A DNA stretch of 64,000 nucleotides, taken from contig NZ_JABWMH010000003.1 in assembly GCF_013371215.1 (NCBI RefSeq), positions 124,001 to 188,000 of the forward strand, written 5' to 3'. Made by a program: the position numbers and the translations under genes. This document shows, in pieces, positions 17,451 to 25,584 of the stretch. A model generated the notes under the pieces. The model ran no database searches, had not been told where the DNA came from, and worked only from the letters and a program-made list of their open reading frames with translations. The DNA comes from Parasphingorhabdus flavimaris. Its GTDB lineage: Bacteria; Pseudomonadota; Alphaproteobacteria; Sphingomonadales; Sphingomonadaceae. How positions within the stretch are numbered: the stretch's first letter is position 1; every line of letters begins with the position of its first letter.

Positions 17451-17965
17451 TCGGCAGACGCGAGCTTATCATCATGACAGCGGGCGCGGCCCTCGCCGCC
17501 TGCTCAAAAAAAATCAAAATATCTGGAGAGAGTGACATGTCGACCCGATTTGAACAGTTCAAGACCGTAATCGAATTCTGGAAAAACAAGGATATCGACG
17601 CGGTGATCGACGCGATGAGCGATGATATCGTCTGGCATTATGCCGCCGCGATCGCACCGCCGGTCAGGGGCAAGGACGAAGCCCGCGCCTTTCTCGAACG
17701 TTTTGGCGGCGCGATCGGCGAAGTCAAATGGCGCATTTTCGAGACAGCCGAAACCGCCGATCGCCTGTTTGTCGAAGGCGTCGACGAATATGTCACCAAA
17801 GACGGTGTCGCCGTCGCGGCGCCTTATGCCGGCGTCATCGAATATTCCGGAGACAAGATCAGCGGCTGGCGCGATTATGTGGACTCGGGTGTCATGAGTC
17901 ACATGAAAGCGGGCAATCCCTATCCTGAACAGGTCAAAGAGCTCATCGCCCGGCCAGCCCGGTAG
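17447..17965 (+). CDS. NTF2/limonene-epoxide-hydrolase-like protein, possible lipoprotein (172 aa)
   Basis: From about residue 33 this is an NTF2-fold domain: FEQFKTVIEFWKNKDID, VRGKDEARAF and a C-terminal WRDYVDSG, as in limonene-1,2-epoxide-hydrolase-like proteins. Two starts compete. ATG 17447 overlaps the thiolase stop (ATGA) and yields MIGRRELIIMTAGAALAACS, which looks like a lipoprotein/Tat-type signal with lipobox LAAC. ATG 17537 (MSTRFEQF) has a strong GGAGAG Shine-Dalgarno sequence and gives a cytoplasmic protein. In the LEH R-x-D motif the Arg is replaced (EGVDEY), so epoxide hydrolysis by the canonical mechanism is doubtful. It probably acts on an intermediate of the cluster. Confidence 0.82.
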   Translation: MIGRRELIIMTAGAALAACSKKIKISGESDMSTRFEQFKTVIEFWKNKDIDAVIDAMSDDIVWHYAAAIAPPVRGKDEARAFLERFGGAIGEVKWRIFETAETADRLFVEGVDEYVTKDGVAVAAPYAGVIEYSGDKISGWRDYVDSGVMSHMKAGNPYPEQVKELIARPAR

Positions 17966-17976
17966 GCAAAAAAATC

Positions 17977-19773
17977 ATGACCGATTTCCGAACCGCGCCG
18001 TTTCGCGACGCCGAATTCATGCCCGTTGATTTGGATGTGGACCGGCAGGACGACGGCACCATAATCTTCAAATCAAACATCCCGATGCCTGAGCGCGAGA
18101 CCAATGTCGCGCGCGCCGTTTTCCAGAGTGTGGAAAATAATGCCGGCACAATCGCTCTCGCGCAGCGCGACGGGGAGGATGATTGGGAAGTCGTCAATTA
18201 TATCACGCTCGGCCAGCGGATCGCTTCGCTCGCCAACTGGCTGATCGAAAATGTGCCTGCGGGACGCGCCGTTCTGGTACTGGCGGAAAATTCGATAGAT
18301 TCGGCCATCGTCAAATTCGCATGCTATGCAGCCCGGGTCATCCATACGCCGGTGAGCCCGGCCTTTGCTCTGGCAACCGACTATGCGCGGCTGTCGCATG
18401 TCGCAAGGATGACCAATCCTGCATGTGTTTTCGCACCGGCGACGGCGCCATTTGTCAAAGCGGTAGAGACGGTCCTGGCGGATGACGTTGCGATATTGAC
18501 CGACAAGCCGGAGCTGTTTTCGCGGCCAGCCACGGCTGTTCACGATATTTACGACATTGCCGCAACCAACGCGGTGCAGGAATCGATCAACCGGATCGAT
18601 CCGGACGATGTCGCCAGCTATATGATGACATCGGGTTCCACCGGCCTGCCCAAAGTGGTCCAGCTCAGCATGACGGCCCTGGCCGCCAATACCGCCCAGA
18701 CAATTGCCGCGATCGGCAAGGCGGCAGGGTGGGATGATGTCATGCTGGACTGGTTGCCCTGGCACCACGCGGCCGGCGCCTCGGTGCTGCGCTCCTGCCT
18801 GGTCGAAGGCGGCACGCTCTATATCGATGCGGGGAAACCCGCGCCGGGACTGTTCGACACATCGATCCGCAATTTGCGCGAAATCTCCGTCTGCTATTTC
18901 AACAATGTGCCATCGGGTTACGCGATGCTGGTCGCGGCGATGGAAGACGATCCCGAGCTACGCGCGAGCTTCTTCAGGAAAATGCGGCTAATGCTCTATG
19001 GCGGAGCGGGTCTGCCGCAAAATGTCTACGACCGGCTACAGGAAATGGCGGTCGCGGAGACCGGTCACCGGATTCATATGACCACCGGCTATGGCATGAC
19101 CGAGACCGTCTCCGGTTGCCTGACTATCCATTTCCCGACTCAGACAGTGGGTATCGGCCTGCCGTGCCCCGACGTGACGGTAAAGCTGGTGCCGACAGAT
19201 GGCCGCTATGAAGTCCGTTTGCACGGCCGCAATCTGATGAATGGCTATCTCAACGAGCCGGAGAAAAATGCAGCGGTTTTTGACGAGCAGGGCTTTTACA
19301 AGACCGGCGATCTGGCGCGACTGATCAACCCCGACAATCTCGAGGAAGGTCTCGCCTTTGCCGGTCGTCTGGCGGAAGAATTCAAATTGTCCAACGGCAC
19401 GTGGGTCTATGGCGGGGAATTGCGTGACAGCTTGCTGAAGGCGCTTTCTCCCGACATCATGGATCTGGTCCTGTGCGACGCCAACCGGCCCTATCTGACG
19501 ATGATGGCCTGGCCCGGCCCCAAGGCAGATGCCGACGCCGGACCGCGGATTGCCGAAAAACTGAAGGCCTTCAACGCCAATCGCAGCGGCAAGTCGGCGA
19601 CCATCCAGCGCTTTGCCCTGCTCGCGACAGCGCCTGATCCCTCGGCCCAGGAAGTGTCCGACAAGGGCAGTATCAACCGGCGCGCAGTGATCGAAAACCG
19701 CGGAGACATTGTCGAGCAGCTCTACGCCGACACACCGCCCGCATCGATATTTTGCGTCGACCCGAGCAAATAA
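17977..19773 (+). CDS. Acyl-CoA synthetase, feruloyl-CoA-synthase-like (598 aa)
   Basis: A class I adenylate-forming enzyme. It has the P-loop MMTSGSTGLPKVVQ near residue 214, DWLPWHHAAGASVL, GGTLYIDAGKPAPG, the TGYGMTETVSG adenine motif and YKTGDLARL. The DWLPW...GGTLYIDxGKP pattern is typical of feruloyl-CoA synthase-like ligases of proteobacteria. It activates a carboxylic acid to its CoA thioester with ATP, and an aromatic or cyclic acid is likely. It starts 11 bp after the NTF2-fold gene and lies in the same operon. A second, different ligase is encoded at 23839, so two acids, or two stages of one pathway, may be activated. Confidence 0.88.
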   Translation: MTDFRTAPFRDAEFMPVDLDVDRQDDGTIIFKSNIPMPERETNVARAVFQSVENNAGTIALAQRDGEDDWEVVNYITLGQRIASLANWLIENVPAGRAVLVLAENSIDSAIVKFACYAARVIHTPVSPAFALATDYARLSHVARMTNPACVFAPATAPFVKAVETVLADDVAILTDKPELFSRPATAVHDIYDIAATNAVQESINRIDPDDVASYMMTSGSTGLPKVVQLSMTALAANTAQTIAAIGKAAGWDDVMLDWLPWHHAAGASVLRSCLVEGGTLYIDAGKPAPGLFDTSIRNLREISVCYFNNVPSGYAMLVAAMEDDPELRASFFRKMRLMLYGGAGLPQNVYDRLQEMAVAETGHRIHMTTGYGMTETVSGCLTIHFPTQTVGIGLPCPDVTVKLVPTDGRYEVRLHGRNLMNGYLNEPEKNAAVFDEQGFYKTGDLARLINPDNLEEGLAFAGRLAEEFKLSNGTWVYGGELRDSLLKALSPDIMDLVLCDANRPYLTMMAWPGPKADADAGPRIAEKLKAFNANRSGKSATIQRFALLATAPDPSAQEVSDKGSINRRAVIENRGDIVEQLYADTPPASIFCVDPSK

Positions 19774-19782
19774 GGAATCATC

Positions 19783-20577
19783 ATGAATCTGGTTACTATG
19801 TTGGCGATGAACGCCGCAATCCTGCTTACGCTGTTTTTTGTCCTGTGGCTGGTTTTCCAGAAAACCCGCGACGTCACGCCGATAGACAGCGTCTGGGCAC
19901 TGGGAATGGTGGCGCTGGCGATCAGCAGCTTCTTTCTTGGGAGCGCGTCGGACGATCGCAAATATCTGTTGCTCGGCCTGTGCGCTGTCTGGGGCATCCG
20001 GCTCGGCGGCTATATGTTGTGGCGCTGGCGCGATCATGGGCCGGACCGTCGCTACGAAGCCATGGTCGGCAAGGCCAAGGCGAACAAGGGCTGGGGCTTT
20101 GGCCACGCAACCGCTCGGCTCGTCATCGCCCCGCAGGCACCAATGCTGTTCATCGTCTGCCTGCCGGTCCAGCTCGGGCAAGCCGGACCACCAGTCGCGC
20201 TCGGTATGCTCGCCATGGTCGGCGCTGCGCTCGCCGTCATCGGGATTATTTTCGAAACGGTCAGCGACTGGCAGCTGACGAAATTCAAGAAGAACCCGGA
20301 CAATGCCGGAAAGGTCATGCAATATGGTCTGTGGCGCTACACCCGCCACCCCAATTATTTCGGCGACGCCTGTGTCTGGTGGGGCTTGTTCCTGATCGCA
20401 GCCGAAACGCCTGCCGGAATATGGTCCTTCTTCGGCCCCGCTCTGCTGACCTGGACGTTGATAAAATGGTCCGGCGCGCCGACGGTAGAAAACCGGCTGC
20501 ACAAGACAAGAGAAGGTTATGCCGATTATGTGCGGCGTACGTCCGGCTTCGTGCCGATGCCGCCCAAAAGCAGCTGA
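19783..20577 (+). CDS. DUF1295 (steroid 5-alpha-reductase-like) membrane protein (264 aa)
   Basis: An integral membrane protein with about six helices. The C-terminal signature YGLWRYTRHPNYFGDACVWW is characteristic of DUF1295 and the wider steroid 5-alpha-reductase/ICMT-like fold. Family members include NAD(P)H-dependent C=C reductases and methyltransferases; many bacterial ones are uncharacterised. AAGGAA upstream supports ATG 19783, 9 bp after the CoA ligase stop. As last gene of this operon it probably reduces or modifies a hydrophobic intermediate in the membrane. Only 3 bp separate its stop from the stop of the convergent flavoprotein gene. Confidence 0.87.
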   Translation: MNLVTMLAMNAAILLTLFFVLWLVFQKTRDVTPIDSVWALGMVALAISSFFLGSASDDRKYLLLGLCAVWGIRLGGYMLWRWRDHGPDRRYEAMVGKAKANKGWGFGHATARLVIAPQAPMLFIVCLPVQLGQAGPPVALGMLAMVGAALAVIGIIFETVSDWQLTKFKKNPDNAGKVMQYGLWRYTRHPNYFGDACVWWGLFLIAAETPAGIWSFFGPALLTWTLIKWSGAPTVENRLHKTREGYADYVRRTSGFVPMPPKSS

Positions 20578-20580
20578 TCG

Positions 20581-21510
20581 CTATCCCCCGATAGCGGCCA
20601 GCCGCGCTTTGGCGGCGCGAAATTCGGCGTCCAGCTGATCGCCTATTGCCGCGACGGGTTCCCGGCCCTTGACGGCCTGGATACCCTGTCCCGCGGCCCA
20701 CAGGTCCTTCCAGCGGGTACCGACATCGTCGCCACCATAGTTGCGGGTAGCGGGCTTGGTCAGGTCATCCAGATCATAGCCATTGGCAAGCAGGGACGGA
20801 ATGAGCCAGGACGCCGGTGTGCCGGTCACGCCGGCGCTGACGATCAGATCGGTGGCGTCGCTGCTGACCACCATGTCCTTGTAGTCATCAGCCGCCATGC
20901 TCTCTTCTGCGGCGAGAAAGCGCGTGCCCATATAGACCAGGTCGGCTCCGGCCGCGACCGCGCCGGCGACGCCCGCTCCGTCGGATATTCCGCCGCCCAC
21001 GCAGACAATGCCATCGAAAAATTCCCGGATCGCGGAGACAAAGGCAAAGGGTGACAATTGCCCTGTATGGCCCCCGGCGCCGGACGATACCGCCACCAGG
21101 CCATCCGCGCCTGCGGCGGCGGCTTTCCTTCCCAGAGCGATCGTCACGATATCTGCCAGGACGATCCCGCCATAGTCATGTACCACCGAAATGGCGGGTG
21201 CCGGACTGCCCAGGGCGGTGATCACGATCGGCGGCTTGTGCTTGGCCACCAGCGCAAGGTCATCTGCCAGGCGGTCATTGGTGCTATGGGTAACGAGGTT
21301 CGCCGCCCACAGGCCGTCACTGTCCCTCGTCTCCGCCACGATCTGCGTCATCCACTCGTCGAGCTGCTGCGCAGTGCGGCAATTGGGTGTGGGGAAGGCC
21401 CCGACCAGTCCGGATCGCGCTGCGGAGATGACCATTTCCGGGCCTGATACCAGAAACATCGGAGCGACAACCACCGGCAGACGCAGACGGGAAAGCAAGG
21501 GGTTCGTCAT
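20581..21510 (-). CDS. Nitronate monooxygenase / NPD-family flavoprotein (309 aa)
   Basis: An FMN TIM-barrel of the 2-nitropropane-dioxygenase family. Visible are VVAPMFLVSGPEM at the N-terminus, the catalytic-His segment SSGAGGHTGQLSPF, the phosphate-binding GGGISDGAGVAGAVAAGADLVYMGTRF, and a C-terminal WAAGQGIQAV. Although annotated as nitronate monooxygenases, relatives in steroid and terpenoid catabolic clusters (for example IpdC) act on CoA thioesters. The start (21510) overlaps the thiolase stop by ATGA, so the two are translationally coupled and a CoA-thioester substrate is more likely than a nitroalkane. Confidence 0.88.
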   Translation of the reverse strand: MTNPLLSRLRLPVVVAPMFLVSGPEMVISAARSGLVGAFPTPNCRTAQQLDEWMTQIVAETRDSDGLWAANLVTHSTNDRLADDLALVAKHKPPIVITALGSPAPAISVVHDYGGIVLADIVTIALGRKAAAAGADGLVAVSSGAGGHTGQLSPFAFVSAIREFFDGIVCVGGGISDGAGVAGAVAAGADLVYMGTRFLAAEESMAADDYKDMVVSSDATDLIVSAGVTGTPASWLIPSLLANGYDLDDLTKPATRNYGGDDVGTRWKDLWAAGQGIQAVKGREPVAAIGDQLDAEFRAAKARLAAIGG

Positions 21511-22661
21511 GACAGTCTCTCCACAATGATCGCTGCGCCAACACCTTGTGCGCCGGAGGCTACAACCAGTCCATATTTGCCATCTGCTGCATCCAGGGCG
21601 TCGAGCAAAGTGGATAATAATATCGCGCCAGTCGCGCCCATCGGGTGGCCCTTGGCAATATGGCCACCGCTGACGTTCACCCTGTCCATGTCCGGTTGAT
21701 AGTTGCGGCGGAACAAGGCGTAAGGGACGGCGAAAGCCTCCATGAATTCGATCCGGTCGATCTGGTCGAGGGACAGTCCGGCTTGCGCCAGCACTTTGTC
21801 CATGGCGGCAAACCCAGCGGTCAAAGATTGCCGTGCATCAGCCCCTGTTTCTGCAAATGCAACGACCCGGGCACGCGGGGAGAGAAATGACTTTGCGCCG
21901 CCGATAGCGGCGAGACCCGCCCCATCCGTCATCGGCGGAGCGTTGGCGACCGACATCCGGGGATCCAGCGTCTGGCCGCTTAGCGCATGTGCATATTGTT
22001 CCGCCAATCCGCCAAAAGCCGGTGGCATGGCAGCCAGTTTTTCCGGGCTAGTCACCCGGACGGCTTCATCATGGTCGAGATTGCCGATCGTGATGCGGGA
22101 GGCCAGCAAGGCCGCGTCATTTTCCGCATTGGCCGCGCGCGACTGCGACAGATAGCTCAGGCTATCCATTTCCTCGCGGGTAACATCCTGTTCCATCGCC
22201 AGCAAATCTGCCGCAAGCGCGACCGGAATATAGCGATCCGCCGGTTCAAAGCTCTGGTCGCTGTAATAGTCCGCCCGATCCGCCATGAAGGGCACTTGCG
22301 ACAGCATTTCCACGCCGCCCGCCAATGCGAGCTCGCTCTGGCCGGCTGACACCGCGGCAACCGCCTGGCCGATAGCGGTGAGACCGGATGCGCAGAAATT
22401 GTTGATCGTATGGGCGCTGCTCGTTTCGGGCAGTCTGGACGCTATTTTCGTGGTGAGCGCGATATGGCCGCCCTGCGCGCCGACCTGGCCGACACAGCCC
22501 AGCGTGAGCCGGTCGACATCGGACCGCTCGATTGCTCCGCGTTGTTCGACCGCATCGATCAGCGCACCGACCAGACCATAAGGCGTCTGCTCCGCAAGGC
22601 CGCCGTCCGGTCGCGCTTTGCCGCGTACCGAGCGGACACAGTCGCCGATGAATATATCCAT
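21507..22661 (-). CDS. Thiolase-family protein lacking the second catalytic cysteine (384 aa)
   Basis: An acetyl-CoA acyltransferase-like thiolase with the acylated Cys at residue 90 (NNFCASGLTAIGQA) and the His motif GGHIAKGHPMGATGAI. The last motif, normally CxGGGxG with the base cysteine, reads VVASGAQGVGAA, so the usual C-terminal Cys is not visible. That suggests an altered reaction (a non-thiolytic condensation or a synthase-like role) or another base. ATG 22661 begins 2 bp after the stop of the upstream reductase-like gene; the open frame further upstream is antisense-quality. It is the middle gene of a three-gene operon with tight spacing. Confidence 0.88.
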   Translation of the reverse strand: MDIFIGDCVRSVRGKARPDGGLAEQTPYGLVGALIDAVEQRGAIERSDVDRLTLGCVGQVGAQGGHIALTTKIASRLPETSSAHTINNFCASGLTAIGQAVAAVSAGQSELALAGGVEMLSQVPFMADRADYYSDQSFEPADRYIPVALAADLLAMEQDVTREEMDSLSYLSQSRAANAENDAALLASRITIGNLDHDEAVRVTSPEKLAAMPPAFGGLAEQYAHALSGQTLDPRMSVANAPPMTDGAGLAAIGGAKSFLSPRARVVAFAETGADARQSLTAGFAAMDKVLAQAGLSLDQIDRIEFMEAFAVPYALFRRNYQPDMDRVNVSGGHIAKGHPMGATGAILLSTLLDALDAADGKYGLVVASGAQGVGAAIIVERLS

Positions 22662-22663
22662 GA

Positions 22664-23728
22664 TCAAACTTTCTGTCGTTGCAGGGAAATCGAAGGCGGC
22701 TGGAACGCGAACAGACCGGCCGGCGCAGCGATGACTTCGGGAATGGCATTGATGGCAACCGCGCAGACTGCATCTGTAAGCGCGCGCGACGGGGGCTTCG
22801 AAGGATCGGATTCGGAAATATCGAGCGTCATCCTGATGTCTGGGCGGCCCTTGATATTCATGATCCAGTGTCCTTGTCGCTCGCTGTCGTGCAGACTGGG
22901 ATCCGCCGTCCAGATGATCGACAACAACAGGTCCGTGCCGTTTTCGAGACGTGCGGTCCAGCGCCACTCGGTGGCGGCAACCGTGCCCTTGGCAATGGTC
23001 CCGGCCGCAACCTCGATATCGTGCGGCGCGATCGTCAGTTGATGGTCCGGCTCGATTGCCGATATTCTGCTGCCCAGATGATTGGCGCAGAAATACAGGA
23101 CTTCGGAAAATAATACGCCATAGAGCCCGCTGAGCGGACCCTGGCGGATATCCTTCTCCGCGGGATCGGAACCCAGGCCCATCAGGCCGAAGACAAATTC
23201 CGGGCTTGTCATTGCCGACGCGTCGACCGTTTCAAAAATCTCGACCCTGTCCATATCCACCGACATGGCGCTGGCGGTCATCACCAGCCGCTCCGCCACC
23301 ATGCCGGGGTTTACCCCTACGCCCGCGAGCGTTGCATTGCCTTTGATCGCGGCAGCGCGGAGCGGGCCAGCATAGCTTTCGCCATGCGCGTCCGGCCAGT
23401 GGAAGCCTGCGGTGGAAATAACATTCTTGCCGGATTCCAGCAGGCGGATGACATCGGGAACCAGCGCTTCATAAGGCAAAGTGATCCGCGGCATGTGGAT
23501 CACGACATCTGCATTGCTATCGATAATCGCGTCTACATCGTCGGTGGCAAGGACACCGGTGGGCGCGCGCCTTGCAATATCGCCGACGTCGAGACCCCGT
23601 TTTCTGGCAGAGTAAACCAACGCTCCGACCAGTTCCATGTCAGGATGATCCATCACCATTCGCATTGCCGTGCGGCCCATCGATCCGCTCGCCCACTGGA
23701 TGACCTGGATCGCTTTGCCTGTTTTCAT
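22664..23728 (-). CDS. Dihydrodipicolinate-reductase-like NAD(P)-dependent oxidoreductase (354 aa)
   Basis: A Rossmann N-terminus (IQVIQWASGSMGRTAMRMV), followed by DVVIHMPRIT and the GVGVNPGMVAERL segment, marks the DapB-like/diaminopentanoate-dehydrogenase-like family found in actinobacterial and sphingomonad catabolic clusters. It is not the lysine-pathway enzyme; dapB is at 40.8-41.5 kb. It probably catalyses an NAD(P)-linked oxidation or reduction of a pathway intermediate. It is the first gene of the reductase - thiolase - flavoprotein operon. Cis-element D lies 31 bp upstream of its start, and the region is shared with the divergent CoA ligase. Confidence 0.85.
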   Translation of the reverse strand: MKTGKAIQVIQWASGSMGRTAMRMVMDHPDMELVGALVYSARKRGLDVGDIARRAPTGVLATDDVDAIIDSNADVVIHMPRITLPYEALVPDVIRLLESGKNVISTAGFHWPDAHGESYAGPLRAAAIKGNATLAGVGVNPGMVAERLVMTASAMSVDMDRVEIFETVDASAMTSPEFVFGLMGLGSDPAEKDIRQGPLSGLYGVLFSEVLYFCANHLGSRISAIEPDHQLTIAPHDIEVAAGTIAKGTVAATEWRWTARLENGTDLLLSIIWTADPSLHDSERQGHWIMNIKGRPDIRMTLDISESDPSKPPSRALTDAVCAVAINAIPEVIAAPAGLFAFQPPSISLQRQKV

Positions 23729-23759
23729 CTATTCTGTTCCCGGAAATGTTGCACTTATC

Positions 23760-23781
23760 TGTTGGTATCTTTATGCAAGCT
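23760..23781 (-). promoter_or_regulatory. Cluster-wide cis-element, copy D (reductase operon)
   Basis: On the minus strand the core reads GCTTGCATAAAGATACC, then N2CA. It ends 31 bp before the reductase-like start at 23728 and also lies 58 bp upstream of the divergent CoA ligase start at 23839, so it may control both. Confidence 0.6.
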
Positions 23782-23838
23782 AATACGGTCACCGTCAATT
23801 GGACAGTGAAACCAATTTTGAGATGGGAGAAGGTCGCG

Positions 23839-25530
23839 ATGTTTTTGACGCCAGACAGCCAAACCGAAGATTATCGCGCCAAGGGCTGGTGGGGCACCCG
23901 AACGGTTGACGACATGTTGCAGGATGCAATTTCCTCCCATCCGGCGAGCATGGCTTTGGTCGACCCCCTCAATCGCGAATCACTGGACGGCGTCATGCCT
24001 CGTTCGCTCAGCTGGGCTGATCTGGGAACCGAAGTCGACCGGACCGCAGCGGCGTTGCTCGCGCGGGGTCTGGAAAAGGATGACCGGCTGGTCGTGCAAT
24101 TGCCGAACACGGTGGATGCGGTGATAATATTTCTCGCCGCCGCCCGGATCGGCCTCATCATCAGTCCGGTGGTGATGCAATATCGCGAGCATGAAATACG
24201 CTATATCATTGAAAAGATCGAGCCGGCAGCCTTTGTAACCATTCCGCAATTCGGTGGCTTTGATCATGACAGCCTGGGTCATAGCCTCACTGATGAACTT
24301 GCCGACGTCCAGCTGGTGATCCTGAACGGAACCGGCGAAAGCGCGCTTGATCTGGCCTCGGCCGACATTGCAGCCGTCGGGCATTATCGCGAGAACAACC
24401 CAGTCGACGCCGCCGAAATCCTGACCATCTGCTGGACCTCCGGAACCGAGTCACGGCCCAAAGGCGTGCCCCGCAACCATTGCCACTGGGTGCTCAACGC
24501 CGACGTGATCGTCGATGCTGCCGGGATGGTCGAGAGCGACGTGCTGCTCAACCCGTTCCCGCTGGTCAATATCGGCTCGATCGGTGGCCTGGTGCTGCCG
24601 TGGCTGCAGTTGCAAACCAAGCTGGTTCTGCATCATCCTTTCGATATCGCTATTTTTCTCAACCAGATCGCGGCCGAGAAAGTCAGCTACACGATCGCGC
24701 CACCCGCCGTTCTCGGTGCCTTGCTCAAGAATCCCGCGCTGCTGGAGACATTCGATATCGGGTCGCTCCGCGCGGTCGGGTCGGGCTCCGCGCCTTTGTC
24801 GCCCTGGCTGATCGAAACGTGGAAGAATGTTCACGATATCGAGATCACCAATATATTCGGATCGAACGAGGGCTCGTCGCTCTTTTCCAGTCCAGCCTTT
24901 GTCCCGGATCCCAGCGAGCGCGCGCGATTTTTTCCGCGTCTCGGCGCGAAGGGCGTTGAATGGCCGGGACGGGTGGCGGAAGTCATGCAGACACGGTTGG
25001 TCGACCCGGCGACGGGCGCGGAAATCACCGAGGCGGGTCTGGTCGGCGAGATGCGCCTTGCCGGGGGCACGATATTCAGCGGATACTGGCGTTCACCCGA
25101 ACTCAACCAATCTGCCTTTGACGAGGACGGCTATTTTGCCACCGGCGATCTTTTCGAAATCGCGGGAGAGGGCGCTCTGTCGCGCTATTACCGGTTCGTC
25201 GGCCGCTCCAAGGAAATCATCGTTCGCGGCGGGGTCAATATCTCCCCCGCAGAGCTGGATGATCTGATTGTCGGGCACCCGAAGATACGCGAAGCGGCGA
25301 CGGTCGGGATCGCCGATGACAAGCTGGGGGAGCGGGTCGCAGTGGCTGTGGCCCCCAATGAAGGCGAGGAAATCAGCCTGTCAGATTTGACCGCCTGGCT
25401 GAGCGAGCAGCAAATCGCGATCTTCAAGCACCCGGAGATGCTGGTGACCGTAGACCAGTTGCCCCGCAACGCGATGAACAAGGTCATGCGCGATGAATTG
25501 CGCGACATCGTGATTGCAAAGCTGGACTGA
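23839..25530 (+). CDS. Acyl-CoA synthetase / AMP-dependent ligase (563 aa)
   Basis: A class I adenylate-forming ligase. It has an N-terminal SWADLGTEVDRTAAALLARG, the P-loop TICWTSGTESRPKGVPRN (a slightly divergent P-loop), NIFGSNEGSSLFS, YFATGDLFEI and the C-terminal hinge and Lys region FVGRSKEIIVRGGVNISP...PRNAMNKVMR, with the adenylation Lys near residue 548. It is distinct from the feruloyl-type ligase at 18 kb. ATG 23839 has GGAGAAGG upstream; the upstream in-frame ATG at 23746 is less likely. It is divergent from the reductase operon and convergent with the carotenoid-oxygenase-like gene. It activates an unknown acid of the same pathway. Confidence 0.88.
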   Translation: MFLTPDSQTEDYRAKGWWGTRTVDDMLQDAISSHPASMALVDPLNRESLDGVMPRSLSWADLGTEVDRTAAALLARGLEKDDRLVVQLPNTVDAVIIFLAAARIGLIISPVVMQYREHEIRYIIEKIEPAAFVTIPQFGGFDHDSLGHSLTDELADVQLVILNGTGESALDLASADIAAVGHYRENNPVDAAEILTICWTSGTESRPKGVPRNHCHWVLNADVIVDAAGMVESDVLLNPFPLVNIGSIGGLVLPWLQLQTKLVLHHPFDIAIFLNQIAAEKVSYTIAPPAVLGALLKNPALLETFDIGSLRAVGSGSAPLSPWLIETWKNVHDIEITNIFGSNEGSSLFSSPAFVPDPSERARFFPRLGAKGVEWPGRVAEVMQTRLVDPATGAEITEAGLVGEMRLAGGTIFSGYWRSPELNQSAFDEDGYFATGDLFEIAGEGALSRYYRFVGRSKEIIVRGGVNISPAELDDLIVGHPKIREAATVGIADDKLGERVAVAVAPNEGEEISLSDLTAWLSEQQIAIFKHPEMLVTVDQLPRNAMNKVMRDELRDIVIAKLD

Positions 25531-25538
25531 AGAAGATG

Positions 25539-25583
25539 CCGGGGACCCGTTGATTACGCTATGCGCAGTTAACGGGTTCCGGG
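25539..25583. terminator. Hairpin between convergent CoA ligase and oxygenase genes
   Basis: ACCCGTT (25545-25551) pairs with AACGGGT (25571-25577), with further partial pairing of the flanking G/C bases and a 19-nt loop. It fills the 54-bp gap between two convergent stops. No long U-tract follows on either strand, so it is at best a weak bidirectional terminator. Confidence 0.45.
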
Positions 25584-25584
25584 C

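Noticed and set aside
19036-20502. 488-codon minus-strand open frame across the CoA ligase and DUF1295 genes
   Set aside because: It spans two real genes in antisense, has low-complexity composition and no motif.
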